Notes under the pieces: model-generated
Told to the model about the DNA's origin: nothing
Seen by the model: the letters and a program-made list of their open reading frames with translations, nothing else
Databases searched by the model: none
Made by a program: the position numbers and the translations under genes
Source of the DNA: Saccopteryx bilineata
Lineage: Eukaryota; Chordata; Mammalia; Chiroptera; Emballonuridae
Assembly (NCBI RefSeq): GCF_036850765.1
Contig: NC_089493.1
Coordinates: 126,424,239 to 126,488,238 of the forward strand
Reading direction: 5' to 3'
Length of the DNA stretch: 64,000 bases
Part shown: positions 21,726 to 32,600 of the stretch, in pieces
Layout: each line of letters opens with the position of its first letter
Position numbering within the stretch: the first letter of the stretch is position 1

Positions 21726-23290
21726 AGCAGCTGTTTCTGACAGCATGATACCCCACCCCCACCCCCATTTTCTCCATCCCTGGACTTAGGAGGGGTGGGC
21801 AATGGGGAGGGGCTCACTGAGGAAGCCCAGGGCCTGGAGCCCTGGGCCCGTGGGGAAAGGGCACTGCCAGGCACTTAGTCGGTGGGTGTTTCTTCCTGAC
21901 AAACCACATACAAGTTCAGTGTGGTTTGCTGCTCACTTTTACTTCCTTATCTGTGAGAGGGGATGTGTTCCCTTCACAGGAACTCTGTGATTTGAAGTAG
22001 GGGAAATGAACTTCAGAAGAAGCCGGCCATGGACATGGATCCTGTAGCTTTGGGACCCATGGCTAATTCTAGAGGAACCTAGGAGCCCACTCTGGGCTCC
22101 CCACACAGGCAGGCCGTCCCTCGTCCAACTCAAAGGGTCACAGCCACCATGCCAATGAGTCCTAATTGCTGCAGACATGGGTCTTGGGGGCATTTTCCCT
22201 TGGACATGACAAAGCACTGTTGTCACGGGGTAACCCTCTACAGTTCAGGGCATGAAAGCAGCCATTTTGAGTGCGGCTTGAATTTTTTTCTTTTAAAAAA
22301 GAAGTCACATACTTCTCTCTGCATATGTCATCTTTCCCCAGAGGGGTCCAGAGTGAGTCGCATAATTTTCCTGTTGCAGAGTTTCTGAGAGAATCGGGTC
22401 TGCAGATCTGAGTGTCAGGAGGTCTTCCCGACTGGGTGTGAGTCAGGTCCCCTTACTTCCAGCAGGTGTAAATAAGTCCTTTCCGTTGTGTGGAGCAGGG
22501 GGTATAGCTGGGGGTTCTGTGACGCAGGCCCAGCGGCGCCTGCTGGGGGCTGGCTGGGCACTGGCTGCCTTCCTTTCTTCTCTAAACTGCTTCGCACAAG
22601 TAGAGGACCCCATTGTGCAGAATGGTGACCAGGTAAACAGTAAAGGGACAAGAAGGGATGTAGGACCCACAAAAATCTCGGTAGCAGAGTCTGGCAAAAG
22701 GTCACGATTGGCATACAGTAGGTCCTCTAGACTCTGAAAACAGAGGGAAGACGAGGGTGCACAGGCAAAGAAAAGCAATGAGCTTGAAGACTGACTTCAT
22801 GGTTTTCAGTGCCCTGGGTTTATATACAAATGATATCTGGCCGGTGCTCACTGGTGATGCGATATCTCTGAGACTTTATAAAAATTAATCCACTCAGCAC
22901 ACAAAAACCAGTTTACTAAAGAGGGAAAATTGCCAACGAGGCCAAGGTGACGGCTGTTTTAGGCCCAGCATAAGCTGATTAGCCTCAGAGCGACGCTGCC
23001 GCCTGCCCCACGGCCTCCCAGGCCGGCTGTCCTGGAGACCTGTGGTGCCTGTCACGAGGCCGCTCGGAGCAGTGCAGGCAGGACCAGGCCTCATTAGGAG
23101 AGTCTCCCAGGAAGCAGGGAAGGCAAACAGGGCATTCTTTTAGAATGATGGGTCTGTTTTATTTTGCATCTTTTTTCATTACAAAAGAATTGGGGAATGA
23201 TGTTTTTGTATTACCTTTCTTTCTTTAGCGACAAAGGGATTTATTCCCCTCTTGCTCTGGATAAGCACCAATCGGATCATGTCAGCTTCC
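21726..23290. other. Intergenic, no gene recognised
   Basis: No coding exon with convincing splice sites, RNA gene or recent repeat is visible. A modestly GC-rich patch occurs at 22940-23090. Short open frames here look random. Confidence 0.4.
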
Positions 23291-23298
23291 ACTTAAAC

Positions 23299-23649
23299 CA
23301 GTGGTCTCCAACCTTTTTTGGGCCACGGACCGGTTTAATGTCAGAAAATATTTTCATGGACCAGCTTTTAGGGTGGGACGGATAAATGCACAAAATAACA
23401 TTATGCGACTGGCGTAAAAACTGTGGTATTTTTAAATATAATTGTCGAACTTACGAGACAAGCGTCAAGAGTGAGTCTTAGACGGATATAACAGAGGGAA
23501 TCTGGTCATTTTTTAAAAATAAAATATTGTTCAGACTTAAATATAAACAAAACGGAAATAATGTAAGTTATTTATTCTTTCTCTGCGGACCGGTACCAAA
23601 TGGCCCACAGACCGGTACCAGTCCGCGGTCTGGGGGTTGGGGACCACTG
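23299..23649. mobile_element. Non-autonomous hAT element (MITE, 351 bp)
   Basis: Inverted ends CAGTGGTCTCCAACC and its partner GGTTGGGGACCACTG (one mismatch in 15) are flanked by an exact 8-bp duplication ACTTAAAC (23291-23298 and 23650-23657). Sub-terminal GGACCGGT repeats occur at both ends. There is no coding capacity, so it would have been moved by a hAT transposase from elsewhere. Confidence 0.95.
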
Positions 23650-24237
23650 ACTTAAACCCTTCAGAGACTTCCTCTTCTTGCTCATTTGAAAATAACCCAG
23701 TTCACAAAAGTGGCCATAAGCATCACTGACTTTGAAGAGGTTTGCACAGGACAGTTTTTCCAATCATTTACAAAATGACATACTTCTGTGTTGGTCGACT
23801 AGTAGCCACTCCCCAAGCTGCCTGGACTACTCCTTCTACCCTGGGGCTCCCTGGACTGTCCTCAAATCGAGCATCTCAGACAGCAGGGGGCTGCAGGACC
23901 CTACTTCAATCTATGGCTGTATCTGTTCTGATGGGACACATCTGCGCCCTTGCGATTGTTGAAGGGTTATCAACCCTGGTGGCTCAGGGCAGTCTGATCG
24001 CTGCCCCTCCCCCACACTTCCCTCCTTTCTCTGTCTAGGATTTTGAGCCCTGGCCACACAGGGGTGGCCAGGGCCCTATACTATACTCCTTCTCTATACT
24101 CCTTGCTGCTTCAGGCCTTCCCTTGGAGACTTTACAACTCTGTAAAGTCTAGAATGGTCTCTCCCATCCTGTCCCCTTTGACTCTGGTTCACATTTTTCA
24201 TCCTCCCTTCAATCATTCATAGTCAGCTTCAATAAAG

Positions 24238-24556
24238 GCCCTGGCTGGTTGGCTCAGTGGAAAGAGCGTCAGCTTGGAGTGCAGACATCCTGGGTTTGAT
24301 CCCTGGTCAGGGCACACAGGAGAAGCGACCATCTGCCTTTCTTCCCCTCCCTTTCCCCCTTCTCTCTCTCTTCCCTTCTCGCAGCCAGTGGTTCAACTGG
24401 TTCAAGCGTCAGCCCCAGGTGCTAAGGATGGCTCAGTTGATTGGTGCATTGGTTCCAGATGGGAGTTGTTCAGTGGATCCCATCCAGTCAGGGTGCATGC
24501 GAGAGTCTGTCTCTCTATCTTTTCTCCTCTCACTTAAAAAAAAGAGAGAGAGAGAA
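24238..24556 (+). repeat. Older SINE-B-type element, sense
   Basis: GCCCTGGCTGGTTGGCTCAG head, box B-like GGTTTGATCCC, a C/T-rich middle, a GGTGCATTGGTTCCAGATGG-type body and an A/G-rich tail. It is diverged from the young copies in the L1, and the body is a distinct subfamily. The AATAAAG flanks are weak duplications. Confidence 0.85.
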
Positions 24557-26910
24557 ATAAAGATGAATGAATGATCAATCATGTTTGAGAGGCACTTGGG
24601 GAAGGACTAATTGCAAAGACACCAGTCGTCTCCCCCTAGTTAATCATCGCCAGGAGAAAGGGAGCCTGTGGATATGGAGGCCACAGTGTCTACCCTCCAT
24701 CTTGCTTGGTGTTGCCACTCTGGAGAGAAGCAGCTGCAGTCTGGGAGATGCCTCTGAGCTGTGAGCATGATCACTTGCAAAGAGGTGAAAGAGAAATAAT
24801 TTAAATATTTGGGATTCCAAAAGTTGTCTTGTACCACGTAACGTGGAATTTTCCATCTCCATCAACCGGGCACGGGGCAAGAATGAGAGTGAGAGGGGAG
24901 CTCTAGTGAGACTTGGATAACCTGACAGGTAACCCAAAGACTCTGACACTTCATGGGAAAATTTGGCTTTCTAACTAGAAACCAACTGGCTTCTGTCCTC
25001 AGAGCTGTGGATGCAAATGTTCATTCCCTGCCTAGTCTTAAATAACAGGTGTAGTAGGGAGCCAGTCCCAGGCAGGTGAACAGAACAGCCTAGCTCAACA
25101 TCCCACAGGCTGAGGAGGAGGAGGAAGAGGAGGAGGAGGAGGAACTGATTTAAGGAGGCAACTGGCTTCTTAACACTCATCCCAGGTGCTTAGACACTTT
25201 TGCCAGCTCCAAAGGCTTGTGTGGTGTTTTGTTTGTTTACTATGCTCCCCTTCTTTCCTTATCATTCATAAAGCTTGCCCTAACTTCTGACAAAGGTTAC
25301 CACCAGGAAACTGAAAGGAACATTTTGTAAGCATTGTGATGGATCCTGATACCTTGTTGAAGCCTAAAATTAGGGGTTTGACTACATGTCTGTTTCCCTT
25401 CCGCCTCCAAAACATTAACAAAGTAGGGATAATACAGGGGTTTCCTTCCTTGCTGGGACACAGCCCCCTGAGATGCCATTAAGATGAAAACACCAGTGTC
25501 TGTCGAGAATGCAGAGCAGTGTTTTTTGAAGTGTACTTTATGGGACTAAGCCCCAGAAGCGCTGTGTTGGTTTTCTGGTGATGTACAGAAGCTGTACTGC
25601 TCACAAGTCCCCACAGAGGTCCAGCTGTCCCAAGCTGCTTTCCTGTAGTCTTTTCACACTCTGCTCTGAAATCCCAGGAAACTTCTGCCAGCAGCATGAC
25701 ATCAGTTCTCCAGCATTTGGGAGCCCTCACTCTGTGAAGACTCTGTGTGCAGGGACGGACACCGCCCAGGAGGATCGGCAGGGCACAGCCACAGTGAGGT
25801 GGGTGATGGAAGTCTTCTGTAGGACCACCAGGTCCTTCATCCTCGCAGCTGGGACAACAGAGTGTAGGGACCATTATTAACCATAAATCAATAATTGTAG
25901 TGGGGAAACAGGTCTAAACTAGGACCGTCTGTAATGCAGAGCTGACACATGATAGAGGGCTATCTATGCCTTTTGTCCGTCCTTTGAGAAGTTATCACAG
26001 CAGAAAACGTTTTCAGTTCAAATGGAAAGGGGCTTACTAACAGAGAGCCTCCAACAACAGTATGAGGTAGTGAGCACCTTGTCACTGCACATATGCAAAA
26101 GGATAACTAACAACCCAGCCACCAAGATGTTGTGCACAGAAAACACTGACATGCAAGTGAGGTACTGTGGTCTGGCCTCTGTGACTCAAGGTCCCTACTC
26201 TTCTTGGTTTTCTCTATTGGTGAGGGTGAGTAGCTTGTCTCATACATGGGCCAACCGGTCTGATTCATGCACATGTACACACTTGGATAAAAGTAGACAA
26301 ACACCAGGACTGCAAGGTTAAACACCTGTATTTAATAATTAATATTCACAGGTGCCTATACATAATGTAAATATCTTTTTGTTTAAAATGTGAGCTAATT
26401 TCACAGTCTGGTCTTGATTTTGAATGAAGAACTGTGATATATGAGCAAAATATGGTCAAAAAAATTTGAAGTGGATCAGAAGCCGTTTCGAAGAGCCAGT
26501 CTAAGGTTAAATGGATCAAGTTTTGTCCAAAAATAATTGTACTTTACTTATGTAAGAAGTTAGCATTAAGGGAAGATAAAAGGGAATTCTTTGTACTATT
26601 TTTGCGACTTGTCTGTAAGTCTAAAATTAGATTAAAAAAACCCCATAAGCCCTGTTCACACCATGCCCTGACTGATGAACTCTGCTCATCCTCCAGAACT
26701 CAGCTCAGGAGAAACATCTTGGATTTCCACTCCCTCCCCGTGAGTCCTCAGATACTTCTGCATATCCCCCAATCAGACCTATCACCTATTCGTGTGATTT
26801 CATGATATATGACAACCTCATCTTATTCTGAACCTTTTTTGGACTGGATTCCCCCCCCCTCCATTTCATCTTTACAATGAATTAATAAGTTAATCCAATT
26901 TGAACATTTT
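24557..26910. other. Intergenic with a GAG microsatellite and an L2-like fragment
   Basis: A (GAG)n tract lies at 25110-25145. The stretch 26645-26850 (CCTCCAGAACTCAGCTCAGG, then CACTCCCTCCCCGTGAG) resembles the 3' end of an L2 LINE. No exon or RNA gene is supported in the rest. Confidence 0.4.
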
Positions 26911-26928
26911 ATGTTTTGCTTTCTTTTT

Positions 26929-27303
26929 TTTATCTTTTTTTTTTTTGTATTTTTCTGAAGCTGGAAATGGGGAGAGACAGTCAGAAAGACTCCCGCATGC
27001 GCCCGACTGGGATCAACCCGGCACGCTCACCAGGGGCGATGCTCTGCCCACCAGGGGGCGATGCTCTTTTGCGACCAGAGCCACTCTAGCGCCTGGGGCA
27101 GAGGCCAAGGAGCCATCCCCAGTGCCTGGGCCATCTTTGCTCCAATGGAGCCTTGGCTGCGGGAGGGGAAGAGAGAGACAGAGAGGAGGGGGGGAGGTGG
27201 AGAAGCAAATGGGCACTTCTCCTGTGTGCCCTGGCTGGGAATCAAACTGGGGTCCCCCGCACGCCAGGCCGATGCTCTACCGCTGAGCCAACCAGCCAGG
27301 GCC
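26929..27303 (-). repeat. SINE-B, antisense
   Basis: Complete reverse-oriented SINE-B with an 18-bp duplication ATGTTTTGCTTTCTTTTT (26911-26928 and 27304-27321). It holds a CCACCAGGGGGCG motif at 27048-27060, identical to the core of a CTCF site. Confidence 0.93.
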
Positions 27304-27321
27304 ATGTTTTGCTTTCTTTTT

Positions 27322-28699
27322 AAAAATTTGCAGTAAAATACACATAACATAAAATTTCCATTTTTTCTTCCTGTATATAATTGAATACATTCCAATGTTG
27401 TGTTATTTTCCTATCATGTTAAATGGCTTAAATTGCCAGACTTGACCAGATTGTTAGATCCACTTAACCTGGACCCAGGGGACTTGTGACACTCAGAATT
27501 AATTTAAGCCCGCTAATGCTAGGTGCCTGCAGTCAGCGTCTGTTTGATCAACTGTGGAGTTATTTCATCTTGTTTGAGCCAGCTAATCAGTGAGTACTGG
27601 TTCTGCCCAGGTTCTGGGCCAGTAGTCAGCACTCAAAGATGGTTCTCTTTCTTTGGCCTAACCTCTTGCTCTGTCACTTTCTCTTTTGTTCACTCCCTAC
27701 CCCACCAGAGTTCTCGCCGGTTTCTCTTGCTCTCCTTTCTCCTCCATTCACAGCACCATCCGGTTTGGCGGGCTCTGGGCTGTGTAACACCACCTTCACT
27801 GTCCTGTCCTGCACTTTGAAAACAACTCCCACTGGTGGACTTGGGAGGCAGTGATATACACAGGGTGACTTGTATATAGGAAGAGTACCTGTATCTGGGC
27901 AGCCTCTCCTAATGTTTCAGGGCACCCCCACCCCCTCCTCAGAGAGAAGAGACATTTTCTCACTGACTCGAAAACCTCTTAATGTAAAGAATGCAGCACT
28001 GCTTTGGGAGCTAGGAACCTGGCCTCCAGTAACCTTCCAGTCATTAACCAGCTGTGTCATTTTGGCCATGCCCTCTTTGGGATAATATTTCCCAATCAGT
28101 AAAAAGAGGGGCTTAGATATACAAATCAAAGTCTTATGATAATGCTGATGATGACGATGAAGATGACTTTGTGGCATGTTTTTTTCTTTCTACACAATAA
28201 TACCGTGAATGAGACAGAGGTAATGCTGGACCACTCTGGCCAGGGGCTATCTTCTATCTCCCCCATGCTGTCTAGCCCCAGTTAGCATTTCGGGGGCTCG
28301 AGTCCTTTCTCCTGCCTAGAAGGAGCCCCACGAGGCTTCACTGCGTGTGAATGTGCGAGGGAGTGTGACTGTGTGTGTCCTTTAGAGGACAGCTCTTCCT
28401 TCTCTGTCCTCTCACTCATGGCCTTCTCGGCTCTGGTTTACAGAGCAATATCTCTTGCTGGCTCCTTGCCTCAGCCTCCAAAACCCGAGGGTGCCCACAT
28501 CCTGTGCTTCAGATGACTCCCACAAACCTCAAGATAAGATTCAAGTGGAATTCAAGATCTCCACCGTCTGGCCCGAGCTTACCTCCTGGTCTCGCCAGTC
28601 CTGCCTAGCCCAGACCACTCTTCCTTCCACTCCTCCCGTTCTCCTGCCCTCTGGCTGTCCTCCACCTACCCATCAACGTGATGGTACCCAGGGACCTGC
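27322..28699. other. Intergenic with a MIR-like fragment
   Basis: About 27990-28180 resembles a sense MIR SINE (AACCAGCTGTGTCATTTTGG, then TTTCCCAATCAGTAAAAAG). A short GATGAT-rich tract lies at 28140-28165. Base composition rises towards the CpG island that follows. No coding exon is supported. Confidence 0.45.
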
Positions 28700-29660
28700 C
28701 TCGCTCTGCCTTGTAAGGGGCCCTTCAGGAGTCGCCGGGGTGGAGCGGGCGCCGGTCCTTCCCGAGGCGGCCGCCAGGGGGCGGCAGGAGCGGCTCCAGA
28801 TGACAGCAGGAGGCCGCGGGTGGGGGAGGGAGGAGGGAAGCAGCCGGCGCGGGTCCTGGCTCTTCGGATCTCAAACTTCGAACCAGAGCTCTCCGCGCGC
28901 GCCCGAGCCGCTGGCCGCCCGCGCAGCCCGACGCCGAACCAGTGCGCAGCGGGAGTCCGTGCAGGGTGGGCTTGGGACGGCGGCGACGGCGGCCGTCCAT
29001 GCGGCGGGCTCGAGCTGCCGGGCGCCGGGAACCACGCGGGGCGAGGTGAGAGGAGGCGGCCGCCGGCTACCCCGGGACGTGGACACCCAGGTGAGCAGAG
29101 CCGCCCGCGTCGCGGGTCGCGCGTCCTGCATGCCTGCTCTCCGCCCGCGAGGCCCCGAGCCGGCCTGCCGCTGCGGCCCTTGGGCCCCTCCGGACCGCGA
29201 GCAGGCGCGGTGGGTGTGTCCGGGACGCGGGGACTGCGCCCGCACCAGGCTCGGGAAGCTGCGGCGCCTGGTCCGTGCACACTGCTTCGCCTCCCTCCCT
29301 CCCTCTCTCTCTCCGCTTCCCGGAAGGTTTGTTCTGTCCGGCCGGCGCCAGCCCTGAAAACCCTAGAGACGGTCCACCTGGGCTGTCCCGGGGTCGGGCC
29401 CGTGCACATGGGGTCTCGGCGCAGGGCACCGGGGCACGCACACACGGCCGGCGCGCCCCACCCCAGCCTCGCCCCCTCCTGCCCCGGCCGAGCGCTAGCT
29501 GCTGGCCGAGTCTCGGTGGGCGCGCGTCGAGCTCCATCCTGAGGCCTCGGCCACGCCGTTTTCTAGAAAGCCTTCGACCCGCGTGTGGGTCTCTGCGGAG
29601 CCGCGGCACCCTGGCGCCAGCGGGAGTCGGACTGGATGGGTTGTTTCCACCAGCTCCAGG
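28700..29660 (+). promoter_or_regulatory. CpG island, probable host-gene promoter and untranslated first exon
   Basis: About 960 bp are strongly GC-rich with abundant CpG, unlike the CpG-poor flanks, so the DNA is probably unmethylated in the germ line. On the plus strand a near-consensus splice donor CAG/GTGAGC lies at 29090/29091, and a second, GAG/GTGAGA, at 29045/29046. GC boxes are frequent, an ETS-type TTCCCGGAA lies at 29318-29326, and a CTCF-like motif at 28771-28786. Long open frames exist on both strands but are expected from the composition and match nothing I recognise. I infer transcription to the right with a long first intron. A minus-strand or bidirectional promoter is not excluded, and the gene is unknown. 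Confidence 0.65.
28771..28786 (+). promoter_or_regulatory. CTCF-like binding motif in the CpG island
   Basis: The sequence CCGCCAGGGGGCGGCA matches the well-known CTCF core CCRSYAGRKGGCRSYR closely. It lies at the upstream part of the island. CTCF would act as an insulator or loop anchor. This is a motif match only. Confidence 0.5.
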
Positions 29661-32600
29661 CGCTCCCCCAAGGGGCAGCCTAAGTACCGGCAGTTCCCCG
29701 GCGTGCTCTTAGAATTAGTCTTTCCAGAGCTAGCTTACCTTAGGGGTCTAGGGACCTGGGAGTGCATATATTTTTGTTTTCCTTGAAATAACAGCAGCCC
29801 TAACGTGGGCGTTCTCAGGCCCACTTAGCGCCTGGAATGTGTGGGTCTGGTGTTTCCTAAGCGTGCACACCCAGCCCCGCAAATCCCCCTGCAGTAGCCT
29901 CCACTACTGCCGTTAACTGTGCGTGCGTGCGTGGGTCTCTTCCTGTCTCCTTTGTGACACCACCACGCAGCACTTCTTCCTTTTGTGGTAAGTGACTCTC
30001 AAGTCTTTGACCTGTGTAACTGAGCCATTCTGGGATGCCTGTTTGAATTTGGAGTGAGAGAAATAAGAGACTCAAGAGAGGTCTGAGGAATTACCTTGTC
30101 CAGCTGTCGTTTCACAGCCAAAGGCAACCAGGCGCAGAATAATCTAAAGATTTTTCAAAGGTTGCACAGTTCTTGAAACCTTGCATGACCTGCACTTGTC
30201 TTCTACTTTGGTAAAGGTGGTGAAGGGGCTGGTTTTAGGATTGTACTGAGTCTCAATCTACAAAGAAGCAAACATTTAAAGAATGTGATTTAAATACAGC
30301 CCTCCTCAATTCCTATATAGATAGATTTTTGTTGGCAACGTGATTGAATTCCTTTAGAAAACAAAATCTTTGCCCTGGAATTAATGCGAGGAAGCAGATG
30401 GGAGTCCTGGGACTTTCCTATAAACCTTTGCAGGGCTGGAGCAGGGTTTTCCCAGAGGTCCTGGCATGGGAAGTGCAACGGGTGATCAGAGTACTAGAGT
30501 ACTTACTGAACAGGCAGTGCTGGGCTGGACTTCTGTGGGGAGGGCTGTGGGGTCAGCTCATGTGGGCTTGTCCATGCCCAGCACTGAATATAGCACCTGG
30601 TGGTCTTATCTTTATCTTAGTCTTGCGCCTGCCATGAAGAAATCTTCCTACATGGCTGTTAGGAAAAAAATAAACAAGATGAAATTAAATGAAATCCAGA
30701 GTTGGAGAGTAAGATCAGGGTTGGAAATTCTGATTGGAGGTGTTGTGGTTTTAGTTTTGCCTAGAAATGCTTGTTGTGATTGCAACCAGTTATCCTAGAG
30801 AGAGGCCAGGTGTCACTCTCGCCTTCTTGGTCCCCACATTTCTCTCCATAGCTCCACCTTTTTCCCCCTTGTCCATGAGTCTAGAGGTCTGCTTGCTCCT
30901 GACTCCTTCATCATCCAACTCCCCTCATTTATAGCTCATTTGTGACCAAGTCCCTTCTACATTCTTTTGTGATATCTCAAAATTATTTTTGTGTCTTCAT
31001 TACCTCTGCCCCTACCTTATATCCAAATGACAGTGATAATCTCTCTTGATTCCTGGCCACAAGTCTCTTTTTCATTTTAATCCATTTCTCTCTCATGCTG
31101 ACAGATTAATATTCCTAAAATTCTGACTTCATCACATCATTCCTCTCAAGAAATTACAATGCCACCCCCTCCCTACTCCCCAAGTATTCATTTCTATTTA
31201 ATTTATCTCCAGAAGATCTTTCTGAGTATCTGCTGAGCTAGGGGCCGTTCCTACATGCTGGAGCTTCCAGGAAGAACAAGACAATATCCTTGCCCTCAGT
31301 TTGTTGACAGGCCAGCAGATGATTTATGGCCACCTGGGAGAGAAAGAGACCAAAGAAATAACCAATAACCACAAAACAATGCAGACTATTGGGGGGTGTG
31401 CAAAACATCCAGAAGGCACAGATAAAGGAGAGATTTTTTTTCTACATAGGAGCTAGGAAAGTTATAGCTGGGCTTGGAAGCATGAGGAGGAGTCCAAGGA
31501 GGGGGGAAAGGCTGGGAGGCGGGAGGGATGCCGTCAGAGGGAAGAGCTTGAGCAAAGCCCTAGAGATGTGAGAGTGTTATTATGGACAGGGTTCATCTGG
31601 GCATTTAAAACTATCTTAATTCCAATCTGCTCCATTGATCCAAGAACATTGCAAGTCTTTCCTACCTGAAACTCTTTCCTCCACTTACCCAGTCTCGGTC
31701 GTGGCTTGGAAATCCTCTGCTAACCCAGATCTTGCCAGGAAGTGTACCCCAGTCTCCTTGTACACTCCTCTCTCTCTCCTCCCTGGACCCACCTTCTCTG
31801 TCTCCTGCATCCTGTGTATTCAGCCTGGACATGTCCTAGTGGGTGAGCAGCATCTTCCCAGACACCCTGGAGTTCCTGAAGAGTGGCCCCTTGGCCTCTC
31901 CTCCTGGGGCCTTTCCAAGGTGAGTAGCCCAGTGCCACTCACAACCAGCCCCACAAACTTGAAAAGGTGCCTCAACTGGGTGTGACCTGCCATTCCACTT
32001 TTCCCATCTTTCTCCTCTTTTCCCCCCACATTTCCTCTGTATTATCTTTGTGTGTGTACACAGAGTTGTGGTATTTATTTATGCATGTGTAGATGTAAAG
32101 GTTTCATGTGTATTTATTGACTCTCTCCTCTGTAACAACAACGGGTTAGAAATATTTTGTCAGGAGCCAAGCCACTACACAGGCTGATGCTGGGAACTGG
32201 ATGTGGGGCTCCAGTGGGGGGTTCTGGCCTGAGGCTGCTCTACTATCTTCCTTCTTTCTTTCAGGATCGCTCCTCTTCACGCCTCCTCTGCAGGGCCTGG
32301 GTACTGATGCTGGGACACCACTCATCACCTGGCCTGTTTTGCTCTCTTTTCCTTCCCCCACCCACCAAGGTGGACTTTTCTGGTTTCTGTAGACCCGCTG
32401 TCCTGGCATGTGCTGTGCCTGGGGCTTGACTCCTCCCAGCAACCTGTGATGGAGACATTATCGTCTGTACTTTATAAGGTAGGAGACACAAGCGCAGGGT
32501 TACTTACCTGAGGTAGACAACTCAGGTTCTGAACCTAAGTCTTAAAACCCAGCTCCCTAAGCCTGGTGCTCTTTCCAGCCTATCATTATTTCACGAAGGG

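Noticed and set aside
28455..29357. 300-codon open frame across the CpG island, and long open frames on the opposite strand (28666-29445)
   Set aside because: GC-rich DNA lacks stop codons by composition. The frames overlap on both strands, show arginine/proline/glycine-rich translations with no domain, and cross the strong splice donor.
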